From the NCBI GenBank assembly GCA_045641345.1, contig JAZUGR010000009.1, positions 1 through 35,426 of the forward strand: a stretch of 35,426 nt of DNA. The letters run 5' to 3'. The notes beneath the pieces were generated by a model. The model was not told the origin of the DNA. It made no database searches and saw only the letters and a list, made by a program, of their open reading frames with translations. Each line of letters begins with the position of its first letter. Within the stretch, counting starts at the first letter, position 1. The position numbers and the translations under genes are program-made. Below are positions 1 to 7,956 of the stretch, in pieces. The stretch comes from Cacconaster sp045641345 (GTDB lineage: Bacteria > Bacteroidota > Bacteroidia > Bacteroidales > UBA932).

Positions 1-972
1 CATAGCGGTTTCGAGCGATGCCATCTTGCGGTTCTTGTCGTTCTTGGTGGCTTCGTTCAGGGGGTTGGGGGTGCGGATACCTGCAACCACGTCCTCGCCC
101 TGCGCGTTGATGAGCCATTCTCCGTAGAATTTGTTCTCACCGGTTGCAGGGTTGCGGGAAAATGCCACTCCGGTAGCGGAGGTGTCGCCCATATTGCCGA
201 ATACCATCGACTGTACGTTCACTGCCGTGCCCCAGTCGTCGGGAATGCCCTCGATGCGGCGGTATGCGATTGCGCGGCGGCCGTTCCACGATTTGAACAC
301 TGCGCCGATGCCGCCCCAGAGCTGGGCCTTCGCGTCATCGGGGAATTCTGCCTTGAGCACTTTCTTGACGCGCACCTTGAAGGCGTCGCAGAGCTTCTTG
401 AGGTCCTCTGTGGTGAGGTCTGTGTCGCTCTTGTAGCCTTTCTTCTTCTTGACATCGGCAAGCATATTGTCGAGCTGTACGCGGATTCCCTTGCCGTCTT
501 CGGGTTCGATGCCTTCGGCCTTTTCCATAACCACGTCGGAGTACATCATGATGAGACGGCGATATGCGTCATATACGAAACGGGGATTGCCCGTCTTTTC
601 GATAAGGCCGGGGATCGTAGCCGAGCAGAGACCGATGTTGAGCACGGTCTCCATCATTCCGGGCATCGAGCTGCGTGCACCGCTGCGGCACGATACGAGA
701 AGGGGATCCTTCTTGTCACCGAATTTCTTGCCCATTATCTTTTCCGTTGCCGCAAGGGCGTCGTCAACGTCCTTGACAAGCTCCTTCGGATATTTGCCGC
801 CGAGTTTGAAGTACTCGGTGCAGCATTCCGTGGTGATTGTGAAACCTGCTGGAACAGGAATTCCTATCTTGCTCATTTCTGCAAGGTTGGCACCCTTGCC
901 GCCGAGGAGGTTGCGCATATCGCGGTCGCCCTCGGCTGTCTTTCCGCCGAAACGGTAAACTCTTTTTGTCAT
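1..972 (-). CDS. ppdK: Pyruvate, phosphate dikinase, N-terminal part (cut by left edge)
   Basis: The enzyme interconverts pyruvate, ATP and phosphate with phosphoenolpyruvate, AMP and pyrophosphate in cytoplasmic central carbon metabolism. The 324 residues present begin MTKRVYRFGG and include LLGGKGANLAEMSKIGIPVP, the ATP-grasp start typical of PPDK, then SCRSGARSSMPGMMETVLN and, further on, GVAFSRNPATGENKFYGEWL. These match the nucleotide-binding domain. The phosphohistidine and PEP/pyruvate barrel domains of this roughly 900-residue family lie beyond position 1. The ATG at 972-970 is chosen because translation begins directly with the family N-terminus. A TACCTTTG -7 box lies 42 bases upstream, so it is probably transcribed separately from folC. 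Identity is high confidence; whether the rest of the gene is intact cannot be seen. Confidence 0.96.
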   Translation of the reverse strand, partial: MTKRVYRFGGKTAEGDRDMRNLLGGKGANLAEMSKIGIPVPAGFTITTECCTEYFKLGGKYPKELVKDVDDALAATEKIMGKKFGDKKDPLLVSCRSGARSSMPGMMETVLNIGLCSATIPGLIEKTGNPRFVYDAYRRLIMMYSDVVMEKAEGIEPEDGKGIRVQLDNMLADVKKKKGYKSDTDLTTEDLKKLCDAFKVRVKKVLKAEFPDDAKAQLWGGIGAVFKSWNGRRAIAYRRIEGIPDDWGTAVNVQSMVFGNMGDTSATGVAFSRNPATGENKFYGEWLINAQGEDVVAGIRTPNPLNEATKNDKNRKMASLETAM

Positions 973-1014
973 TGTTTGATCTCTATTTAGATTTGAGTAA
1001 TGTTCCAAAACATA

Positions 1015-1022
1015 CAAAGGTA
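1015..1022 (-). promoter_or_regulatory. Bacteroidetes -7 box upstream of ppdK
   Basis: On the minus strand this reads TACCTTTG, matching the Bacteroidetes primary sigma -7 consensus TAnnTTTG. It lies in the 51-base gap between the folC stop and the ppdK start. A partial -33 match (TTG, 1045-1047) sits about 22 bases upstream inside the end of folC. This is a motif match only. Confidence 0.5.
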
Positions 1023-1023
1023 G

Positions 1024-2325
1024 TCAAAAAATACGAAATAATGCCAATAGGTCAGCTATCAGGTAGTTGGAGCCCGCCACAAAGATGAGGTCGTTTTCGT
1101 CTGCCATTGATTCGGCCGTTTCAAGCGCTTCCGCGACGTTGCCGGTGACCTTTCCGTGGATGCCGAAGTCGGACAATTGCCCGGCAAGGTCGGCAGAGGG
1201 GAGCGCCCTCCCGGTGGAGGGGGCCGTGAGGATGTATTGCACATCGTGCGGCATGAATCCCGCTATGGCTTCCAGATCCTTGTCGGCCACTACGCCGAAA
1301 ATGAAATACACTTCGCCATAGTTGCACGAGATACTGTCGATCTGCTCGCGGAGCCATCTGAAAGCGTGGGCGTTGTGCCCGGTATCGCATATTACGGCGG
1401 CCTTGCCTCCACCTGCCTCGCGCAGGGTTTCCCACCGTCCGCGCAGAGCTGTCATCGCGGCGGCGTGGCGGATTCCATTCTTCCCGGCTTCAGGGGATAT
1501 GGCGAATCCGGCCTTCCTAAGCGCTTCGATGACTGCCGTGGCTGTGCGGAGATTGCGCTTCTGATAGTTGCCGCTCAGGTCCATCTCCGTCGGATCGACG
1601 GCCAGACCGTCAGGTGAGACGGCATCTTCGGCAAAGGTTATCGGCGAGTTCCTTTCGGCGGCGATGCCGCTGAATACCGGCTTTGTCTGAGGCAGGCTTT
1701 CGCCTATGACAACCGGCACGCCCGGCTTGATTATCCCGCCCTTCTCGAATGCGATTTCTTCGAGCGTATTCCCGAGATACTGGCAGTGTTCCAGCGAAAT
1801 GTTGGTTATTACGCTCAAGATGGGCGTTATCACGTTGGTGGCATCGAGTCTCCCGCCAAGACCGACCTCGATCACGGCGACATCCACCTTGTGGTCGGCA
1901 AACCACTTGAGGGCCATAGCGGTGGTTATCTCAAAGAAAGAGAGGTCGTGGTCGATGAAGAACGGTATCCACTCCACGAGGAAGTCGCGCACCTCTTCTT
2001 CGGTTATCATCTCCCATCCGTCGGAGGTTACTGTCTTCATCCTTTCCCTGAAATCCGACAGGTGGGGGGAGGTGTAGAGGCCGACCTTGAGGCCGGATGA
2101 TGCCAGTACGGCGGCGGTCATCGATGAGACGCTGCCCTTGCCGTTTGTCCCGGCCACGTGAATGGAAGGATAACGGCTGTCGGGGCGGCCCATCGCATCG
2201 TCGATGGCGGCAATCTTTTCGAGTCCCATCTTCGCCGTAAGGTTGCCTGTTTTCTGGAAAGAGGGGAACTGTACGAACAACCAGTCTATCAGCTGGCCGT
2301 ATGTCATGTTTCTGTAATCTGTCAT
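1024..2325 (-). CDS. folC: Bifunctional folylpolyglutamate synthase / dihydrofolate synthase
   Basis: This is a cytoplasmic Mur-ligase-family enzyme that adds glutamate to dihydropteroate or folates using ATP. The P-loop GTNGKGS is at residues 59-65 of a 433-residue protein, followed by LYTSPHLSDFRERM (folate-binding loop) and the Mur-ligase central motif VGLGGRLDATNVI. The C-terminal domain contains CDTGHNAHA. The length is normal for bacterial FolC. The reading frame is open as far as 2601, but the family N-terminus (MTDYRNMTYGQLIDWLF) sets the start at 2325. That ATG overlaps the stop of the upstream exchanger gene as ATGA, indicating translational coupling. It is the last gene of the channel/exchanger/folC run. 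Confidence 0.95.
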   Translation of the reverse strand: MTDYRNMTYGQLIDWLFVQFPSFQKTGNLTAKMGLEKIAAIDDAMGRPDSRYPSIHVAGTNGKGSVSSMTAAVLASSGLKVGLYTSPHLSDFRERMKTVTSDGWEMITEEEVRDFLVEWIPFFIDHDLSFFEITTAMALKWFADHKVDVAVIEVGLGGRLDATNVITPILSVITNISLEHCQYLGNTLEEIAFEKGGIIKPGVPVVIGESLPQTKPVFSGIAAERNSPITFAEDAVSPDGLAVDPTEMDLSGNYQKRNLRTATAVIEALRKAGFAISPEAGKNGIRHAAAMTALRGRWETLREAGGGKAAVICDTGHNAHAFRWLREQIDSISCNYGEVYFIFGVVADKDLEAIAGFMPHDVQYILTAPSTGRALPSADLAGQLSDFGIHGKVTGNVAEALETAESMADENDLIFVAGSNYLIADLLALFRIF

Positions 2326-3266
2326 AGGATGGCGGCTACGTATGCCGCATATATTGCTATGAATATGGCTCCCTTCCATCGTGAGAGTTTCGGGGAGGCA
2401 AGCGGCAGTGCGCTTGCCGAGAGCAGGACTGCCGAGAGGAGTGCCACCGATATGGATATGATGTTGGTGCGGTCGACCTCCAGCGGCAGAGGACTCGTCG
2501 TGGCTGCGAAGCCGATTATAAGAAGGATGTTGGAGATGTTCGACCCGATTATGTTTCCGATGGCCATCTGCTCCCGTTTCTTGAGCGCAGCTGCCACGCA
2601 TACCGCCAGCTCGGGCAGGGAAGTGCCCCCGGCCATCAGTGTGGCTGCAATCACGCTTTCAGGTACGGCGGCCCTGCGGGCTATGTTGCAGGCCGAATCC
2701 ACAAAAAGCTCCCCTCCGTAGATGAGGGCTCCCAGCCCTGCCGCTATCAGAGCGGTCATCTTCCATATCGGCACGGGGGCTGAACCGGATTCCTGACCAT
2801 CGTCCTTGCCTGATTTGAAACACCAGACGAGATAGGCTGCGAATCCTGCCAGAAGGACGAGACCTTCGGCCCTGTTTATCGCACAGCCCTTTTCTCCGTT
2901 GAAAAGGAGCGTCGCGGCAAGCAGCGCGGCTGAAACCCCTATGCACAGGGGAATGTCGCTCCTGATGTTGCTTCTGGTGAAGCCGAGCGGGAGGATGAGG
3001 GCGGTGACTCCCAGGATCAGCAGCGTGTTGAACACGTTCGAGCCGGCCACGTTGCCCACCGCCATTCCGGCGCTGCCTTGGAACGAGGCTATGGCGCTCA
3101 CCACGAACTCGGGCATGGAAGTTCCGATTCCGACTATCGTGGCTCCGATTGCATATTCCGACAGGCCGGCCCTCCGGGCCACGGCAGAGGCGCCGTCGAC
3201 CAGCCAGTCCGCTCCGAAGATGACCAGCGCCGCACCGACTACGAACAGGATTATGTCAATTGCCAT
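2322..3266 (-). CDS. Calcium/sodium antiporter (CaCA superfamily, YrbG-like)
   Basis: This is an inner-membrane cation exchanger of the Ca2+:cation antiporter superfamily, of normal length at 314 residues. The two inverted halves carry the family alpha repeats: GIGTSMPEF at about 46-53 with GNVAGSN at 71-77, and AGGTSLPEL at about 212-220 with GNIIGSN at 238-244. The acidic residue in each GTSxPE motif is expected to coordinate the transported ion. About ten hydrophobic segments are apparent, with a hydrophilic loop near 150-166. Its start is 1 base past the stop of the TRIC-like gene and its stop overlaps the folC start by 4 bases, so the three are probably one transcript. The transported ion pair is inferred from the family only. 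Confidence 0.92.
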   Translation of the reverse strand: MAIDIILFVVGAALVIFGADWLVDGASAVARRAGLSEYAIGATIVGIGTSMPEFVVSAIASFQGSAGMAVGNVAGSNVFNTLLILGVTALILPLGFTRSNIRSDIPLCIGVSAALLAATLLFNGEKGCAINRAEGLVLLAGFAAYLVWCFKSGKDDGQESGSAPVPIWKMTALIAAGLGALIYGGELFVDSACNIARRAAVPESVIAATLMAGGTSLPELAVCVAAALKKREQMAIGNIIGSNISNILLIIGFAATTSPLPLEVDRTNIISISVALLSAVLLSASALPLASPKLSRWKGAIFIAIYAAYVAAIL

Positions 3267-3267
3267 G

Positions 3268-3882
3268 TCAATCGTCGTTTGTCAAGATGGGAAGGCCTAT
3301 CTTGAAGTGTACGCACACGACCCTGGTGACGAACACCACGGTCGCAGCGGCTGTCTGCGTAAGCATTGCAGGCAGCGACAGCTCCGTGCCTATCCAATAC
3401 ACCAACCCTCCGCTGAAGCAGGCCATGGCATATATGTCCTTCCTGAAGATCAGAGGAATCTCATTTATCAGTATGTCCCTGAATACGCCTCCCGCAGAAC
3501 CTGTTATGGCACCCATAATGATGCCCACCCACATCGGATATCCGTTTGAGATGCTCTTTTCGATACCCACTACGGTGAAAAGGGCAAGCCCGACGGCGTC
3601 GAATATGAAGAACGTGTAGTTGAGTTTCACCACCCGCTGCTTGAATAGTATCACGGCTATCAGCGCGAGTATCGTGATTACCATATACGACGGGTGGATC
3701 ATCCAGAACGGGGGCACTCCCAGCATGATGTCGCGCAGGGTGCCGCCCCCGACGGCGGTGACGAATCCAACGACGAACGCCCCGAAGAGGTCGAACTTCT
3801 TGGTGGAGGCGAGCCGTATTCCGCTTATCGCGAATGCGAACGTGCCAACGTAATCTATGAGGTCTATGAAAGTAACGCTCAC
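3268..3882 (-). CDS. TRIC-type (UPF0126) cation channel family membrane protein
   Basis: This 204-residue integral membrane protein consists of two homologous halves. Each carries the glycine-rich signature of the family: GGGTLRDIMLGVPPF at 45-59 and GSAGGVFRDILINEIPLI at 128-145. Bacterial relatives (YicG/YadS, UPF0126) have the fold of trimeric intracellular cation channels, and prokaryotic TRIC channels conduct K+ and other monovalent cations. The start is GTG at 3882-3880; no ATG in frame fits the N-terminal helix better. It is separated by 1 base from the downstream exchanger gene, which suggests a linked ion-balance function. It follows the 47-residue peptide gene by 13 bases. Confidence 0.9.
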   Translation of the reverse strand: MSVTFIDLIDYVGTFAFAISGIRLASTKKFDLFGAFVVGFVTAVGGGTLRDIMLGVPPFWMIHPSYMVITILALIAVILFKQRVVKLNYTFFIFDAVGLALFTVVGIEKSISNGYPMWVGIIMGAITGSAGGVFRDILINEIPLIFRKDIYAMACFSGGLVYWIGTELSLPAMLTQTAAATVVFVTRVVCVHFKIGLPILTNDD

Positions 3883-3895
3883 TGTCGTTTGTCGG

Positions 3896-4039
3896 CTACC
3901 AGGAGAAGTCGGAGGTATTGTACTTTTCGAGCGAGCCTGTCTTTGAGTTTTCGCACAGAATGTTGGTTTCGGATAAAGCCAAAACCGTGCATTCGGGAGC
4001 CGAATACATCATGATGCCTTTTGTTCTGTTGACTTCCAT
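3896..4039 (-). CDS. Unannotated 47-residue small protein
   Basis: An open frame starts at ATG 4039-4037 and ends at TAG 3898-3896. It encodes a short acidic peptide whose core reads MYSAPECTVLALSETNILCE and whose end reads EKYNTSDFSW, with a C-terminal Trp. There are two cysteines and no clear signal peptide or membrane helix. The layout (a short start, a YxxPExxVL-type strand, a Ser/Cys-rich middle and an acidic/aromatic tail) resembles abundant uncharacterised Bacteroidales peptides I have seen; that resemblance is memory, not a search. The frame fills the otherwise empty 204-base gap between ispG and the TRIC-like gene, lying 47 bases after ispG and 13 bases before the channel gene. In-frame ATGs at 4012 and 4009 are alternative starts. 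No clear TAnnTTTG box precedes it. Confidence 0.6.
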   Translation of the reverse strand: MEVNRTKGIMMYSAPECTVLALSETNILCENSKTGSLEKYNTSDFSW

Positions 4040-4086
4040 ACGTTAATTCCCGCGCAAGTTACCAACTTTTGTTCAAATCCGAAAAA

Positions 4087-5418
4087 CTATTTGACTTTAT
4101 CGCTTTCTATAAGTTCGAGCAGCCTGTCGATCGCCTCTTCCTGAGGGATGCTGCGCAGGACGGGCTCCTTGCCGCGATAGAGCGTTACCATTGCGCGCCC
4201 TTCGCCCACATAGCCGTAGTCGGCATCGGCCATCTCCCCAGGGCCGTTGACTATGCAGCCCATCACCGCAATCTTCAGCCCCGACAGGTGCGCCGTGCGG
4301 CGTTTGACTTCGGCAAAAGTGCCCTCGAGGTCGTACAGCGTGCGCCCGCATCCGGGGCAGGCGATGTATTCGGGACGGGTGAACCTTCGCCGGCAGGCCT
4401 GCAGCAGCATCTCCTTGAATGTCGCAAGCCGTGCCTTTTCAATGACATTCCCATTCACGGTGCTGCCATCGAGAATCTCGAGCACGTCTTCGTCGGCTTT
4501 GCACTCCAGCAGGTCGGGCCCGTAGATGCAGGAAGCGGTGATTATGAATTCGTTCCACGAGGCTGCATCGAGCTTCTTCCCGCGCAGCTGCGCAGCTTCC
4601 GCCACCGCCGATACGAGTGTGCGCGCGGCCTCTATCTCTCCTACCGGGTTCTCGGTAAGGGAGACCCTCACCGTGTCGCCTATCCCTTCGCCCAGCAGGG
4701 TGCCGATCCCGACAGCCGATTTGATGCGCCCCTCATCGCCCCCTCCCGCTTCGGTGACTCCAAGGTGAACCGGGAAAATCATTCCGAACTCTTCCTGCAT
4801 CGCTGCATAGAGGAGCCGGTAGGCATCGACCATCACCCTGGTGTTGCTCGCCTTGAGCGAAACGGCCACGTTCAGGAAATTCCTGTCGAGGCACATCCTG
4901 AGCCATTCCATAACGGCCTCCTTCATTGCATTGGGGGTGTTGCCGTAAAGGGAGGTGATGCGCTCTCCGAGTGAGCCGTGGTTGAGCCCTATGCGTATTG
5001 CGGTGCCATTGTCGCGGCAGATGTCCATCAGGCTGGCGAATTTGCTGCACGCATCCTCGTGCACCTTGGAGAAATTGCCCGGGTTGATCCTTACCTTGTC
5101 GGCGACTCCGGCAGCGGCAAGAGCCACGTCGGCCGAAAAGTGGACGTCGGCCACAAGAGGCGTGAATATGCCTTCGCCATGGAGGATTTCCTTGATCCGT
5201 CCGAGAGCCTCCACCTCCTTGATGCCCTGTGTGGTGAGCCTTATCATCCGTGCCCCTGCATCGTGCATGGCACGGCACTGCCTGACGGAGGCCTCAACAT
5301 CCTGCGTGGGAGTGTTGCACATCGTCTGAAGGATGACGGGTGCTCCGCCTCCTATTTGAACGGAGGCTTCGGGATGCCCTGCGGAGGGATGCCCTATGAC
5401 GAATGATATCTTTTTCAT
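4087..5418 (-). CDS. ispG: (E)-4-hydroxy-3-methylbut-2-enyl-diphosphate synthase
   Basis: This cytoplasmic [4Fe-4S] enzyme carries out the penultimate step of the MEP isoprenoid pathway, converting MEcPP to HMBPP. An N-terminal TIM barrel runs over about residues 1-265 (PVILQTMCNTPTQDVEAS, ADVHFSADVALAAAG, RINPGNF, IRIGLNHGSLG). The C-terminal domain carries the cluster ligands: C354 and C357 (ACPGC), C388 and E395 (GCIVNGPGE). At 443 residues it is longer than the E. coli type (about 370) and much shorter than the three-domain type (about 600 or more) I associate with Bacteroidetes and plants. The extra roughly 75 residues lie between the barrel and the ACPGC motif (about 272-347). Its start is 1 base past the stop of the beta-barrel gene, so it is part of the RelA/SpoT operon. 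Confidence 0.95.
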   Translation of the reverse strand: MKKISFVIGHPSAGHPEASVQIGGGAPVILQTMCNTPTQDVEASVRQCRAMHDAGARMIRLTTQGIKEVEALGRIKEILHGEGIFTPLVADVHFSADVALAAAGVADKVRINPGNFSKVHEDACSKFASLMDICRDNGTAIRIGLNHGSLGERITSLYGNTPNAMKEAVMEWLRMCLDRNFLNVAVSLKASNTRVMVDAYRLLYAAMQEEFGMIFPVHLGVTEAGGGDEGRIKSAVGIGTLLGEGIGDTVRVSLTENPVGEIEAARTLVSAVAEAAQLRGKKLDAASWNEFIITASCIYGPDLLECKADEDVLEILDGSTVNGNVIEKARLATFKEMLLQACRRRFTRPEYIACPGCGRTLYDLEGTFAEVKRRTAHLSGLKIAVMGCIVNGPGEMADADYGYVGEGRAMVTLYRGKEPVLRSIPQEEAIDRLLELIESDKVK

Positions 5419-5419
5419 T

Positions 5420-6175
5420 TTACCAGAGGTTGTAGTAAAGCGTCGCTCCCACGTAGAGGTTGCGCGGATACGCGGTCAGCCAGTAGAGGTCGCTGTATTT
5501 GTTGGTATGGTACAGACTGCAGAACGAGAACTGGTAGTTCGCCTCCAGATGGGCTTCGAACCTGCCGAATACCAGCGCGAAACCGCCTCCGGCATATACT
5601 CCGTAGTCGTGGCGTATGTCAAGGTCGTCGAATCCGCCGGCCTTGTCGGTCTGAAGCTTGTAGCCGTAGTAGGGGCCTGCATTGAGGAGGATGCGTCCGT
5701 GCTGTTTTATGTTGATATGTATCTGCATGCCCATATAGAGCTGGATTTCAGTAAGCTTTTCGCCCCAGTCGGGATATTGCGAATTATAGCCCACGTGGCA
5801 GTAGTTGGCGCCGACCTGAAGACCGAATATGTTGATGTGGTCCCAGAGGGCGTGATAGTACGTGTACACAAGACCGAAGTTGACGGCCTGCCCGACGTTC
5901 TTCTCCCCGATCGTGGGGCTGGCCGAGACAGTGGTGAGCCCATAGAAATATCTTGCCCCTATCATGTGGCGGCTGTAGTATTTCTTGGGGGCTGGTACGG
6001 TGTCGAGCTTGAGGAACTCGTTGGGCAGGTCGGCTATCGTGGGGGGCTCGGCCAGAGTGTCCTCCGCTGCCGCCGGAGTGGCCGTGACGGTGAGGGGAAT
6101 GGTGTCCCTCTGCTGCCCTGAGGCGCAGATACAGGCCGCTGCGGCAATCAGTATCGAAATCACCGCCCTTTTCAT
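5420..6175 (-). CDS. Predicted outer-membrane beta-barrel protein
   Basis: I do not recognise a named family. The 251-residue product has a signal peptide (MKRAVISILIAAAACICASG, cleavage near residue 20) followed by a Pro/Thr/Ala-rich linker to about residue 65. The remainder alternates short aromatic and glycine-rich strands (ARYFYGLTTVSA, VNFGLVYTYYHALW, GPYYGYKL, YAGGGFALVFGRFEAHLEA) and ends YVGATLYYNLW. A C-terminal aromatic residue and strand periodicity are typical of small outer-membrane barrels. Its start overlaps the upstream Ig-like lipoprotein stop by 4 bases (ATGA), so the two are probably co-translated and may function together at the envelope. The barrel is inferred from strand pattern alone. 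Confidence 0.75.
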   Translation of the reverse strand: MKRAVISILIAAAACICASGQQRDTIPLTVTATPAAAEDTLAEPPTIADLPNEFLKLDTVPAPKKYYSRHMIGARYFYGLTTVSASPTIGEKNVGQAVNFGLVYTYYHALWDHINIFGLQVGANYCHVGYNSQYPDWGEKLTEIQLYMGMQIHINIKQHGRILLNAGPYYGYKLQTDKAGGFDDLDIRHDYGVYAGGGFALVFGRFEAHLEANYQFSFCSLYHTNKYSDLYWLTAYPRNLYVGATLYYNLW

Positions 6176-7956
6176 TTGAACATTCCCTTTACGTCTATAT
6201 CCTGCTCGATCTCGCTCCGCTCAGGTATGTTGAACACGTTGAGCCCGGGCCTCGCCTCGAACAGGAGCACCCGTTCGGGCTGCCTTCTTTCGAGCAGGTT
6301 GCCCATATCGAATATGCCGTTGCTGTTGAGATCCTGGGTGAATCTTATCGAGTACTTCCCGGCCTTGAGGTACGGGAAGACAAGGGCCGAGTCACGGTCA
6401 ACATAGTATTTTCGGAATGAGTTGGACTGCCTGTCGTCGGTCAGCTCGACTATGTAACGCGATTCCACCCCGCTGAGGAACAGCGTTATTGTACTCAGTT
6501 CGTCGGATTGCGGAAGGGTGATTTTGGCTGTTTCGGCCTTGTTGGGCTTGCCGTAGAGGTCGGTGAAAGTCCCTTGCGGAATCGTGAGTTCGTATGTGTA
6601 CCCCTTGCGGAAGGGCGTCTCAGGATATATTATGAAACGCCGCAGGTCTGCCGTGTCCCGGGTAAAGACAATCTTCGCGTCGGATGTCTGGTTCTTCGGA
6701 TTGGTTTCGGTGAAACCGATCGAGTCCAGCGTCATCGCTATGACGGGCATTTCGCTTTCGAGCCGGATTCCTTCCTGCTCCACCATTTCGGGCGAGGCGC
6801 TCATCTTGAAGGCGAATACGGTGTCCTTCATCATCTTCTCGTTTTTGGCGACGATGACCGAATCGATGGGAAGCCCCATCGAGAGCATTGTGTCGGCCGG
6901 TGCAAGGATGCCTGTGGAATCGGTTTTCATATAATTCAACTCCAGGAGCAGGCTGTCGCCCACGCCGTATTTCGACTTTATCCAGAAATTGAGACTGTCG
7001 CGGGCGGGATTGTATTGCACTATCACGTCGGAGGAATCGATGCTGTAGAACTTCATCCTGCGGATATCGACGTTGGTGGAACTGAACTTGAGGTATCCCA
7101 TACGGTCGGAAAGACGGCCGGCATTCTGGAGATATTGCACGCTTTGCAGGGAACTGAACAGCAGCATGCGGTACATCGGCTCGCGGGCGCGGCACTTGAG
7201 GGTGTCCTTTATGTCGAAGGGTTTGAGCTCGAAGATGGAGTCGTTCACCACCTGCGACGGGGTTATCACCGAGTCGAGGAAAGCCACCTTGTCGCCGTCG
7301 GGGTTGTATATGAAATCGTTGTCGGCATCGGTGAATGCCACTATGCGGTATTCGACCGGCTTTATGTTCCTCAAGGTGAAGAAGCCCCACTCATCGGCGA
7401 AAGTGGCGGCATCGGGCGGTGCCAGAAAGCAGGCCGAGTCGTTCATATTGCGGTAAGCGCCCACAAAAAGGCGTTTTTCGGGTTGGAGCGTGGAGCAGTC
7501 GAGGATGCTTCCCGTTATGTACATCGAGTCAATCTCGCTGCCGGTCGAGAAGGTGTACACGAACCGCGGGGCCGGATTGCCCTCGTTGTTGTCGGCGATG
7601 GCCTGCCCGAAATCGAGCGTGTAGGTGGTATTCTCGGCCAGAGTGTCCTGGAATGATATTATTATGCTCTTGCCCTTGATCTTGGTTTGAGGTTTTTTCT
7701 TTACCGGAGGGGACAGGAAGATGTCTGTAGCCGTCTTGATTACGGTGTATTCGTCGTATGTGAGGGTGAGGGTGCCTCCGGTGCGCGGGAATCCGGTGGT
7801 GCGCTGGGCCGGAACAATTTCGAGGAGTACCGGCGGCAGCGTGTCCTTCGGCCCGCCGCCAGGGGGCGTGGTCGTGTTGGCGCAGGAGTGTGAAACCGCT
7901 ACGGCCGCCGCCAGAGAGGCGATCGACAATGAGAGTGCCGCTAACCTACGATTCAT
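6172..7956 (-). CDS. Ig-like (SbsA/Big_5-type) domain lipoprotein
   Basis: This 594-residue predicted envelope lipoprotein has a signal sequence with a candidate lipid-modified Cys25 (VSHSCAN), then the PPGGGPKD stretch common at the start of this Bacteroidetes family. An SbsA-type bacterial Ig-like domain spans about residues 38-135 (IVPAQRTTGFP, LAENTTYTLDFGQAIADNNE, FVYTFSTG). The long beta-rich remainder includes a second ETPFRKGYTYELTIPQGTFTD-like segment (shortened here) resembling another Ig-like unit near 450-480, and a C-terminal FTQDLNSNGIFDMGN segment like a calcium-binding or prealbumin-like strand. Its start overlaps the end of the RelA/SpoT homologue by 11 bases and its stop overlaps the barrel gene by 4. 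The molecular function is unknown to me; a structural or binding role at the cell surface is inferred. Confidence 0.85.
   Translation of the reverse strand: MNRRLAALSLSIASLAAAVAVSHSCANTTTPPGGGPKDTLPPVLLEIVPAQRTTGFPRTGGTLTLTYDEYTVIKTATDIFLSPPVKKKPQTKIKGKSIIISFQDTLAENTTYTLDFGQAIADNNEGNPAPRFVYTFSTGSEIDSMYITGSILDCSTLQPEKRLFVGAYRNMNDSACFLAPPDAATFADEWGFFTLRNIKPVEYRIVAFTDADNDFIYNPDGDKVAFLDSVITPSQVVNDSIFELKPFDIKDTLKCRAREPMYRMLLFSSLQSVQYLQNAGRLSDRMGYLKFSSTNVDIRRMKFYSIDSSDVIVQYNPARDSLNFWIKSKYGVGDSLLLELNYMKTDSTGILAPADTMLSMGLPIDSVIVAKNEKMMKDTVFAFKMSASPEMVEQEGIRLESEMPVIAMTLDSIGFTETNPKNQTSDAKIVFTRDTADLRRFIIYPETPFRKGYTYELTIPQGTFTDLYGKPNKAETAKITLPQSDELSTITLFLSGVESRYIVELTDDRQSNSFRKYYVDRDSALVFPYLKAGKYSIRFTQDLNSNGIFDMGNLLERRQPERVLLFEARPGLNVFNIPERSEIEQDIDVKGMFK

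Noticed and set aside
2326..2601. N-terminal extension of FolC upstream to 2601.
   Set aside because: It overlaps the exchanger gene by 280 bases and its translation is low-complexity; the family N-terminus begins at 2325.
4069..4974. A 301-residue plus-strand open frame opposite ispG.
   Set aside because: ispG on the other strand is intact with all cluster ligands; the plus-strand translation shows no family features.
6508..7656. A 382-residue plus-strand open frame opposite the Ig-like lipoprotein.
   Set aside because: Shadow of the lipoprotein gene, which fits between overlapping operon neighbours.
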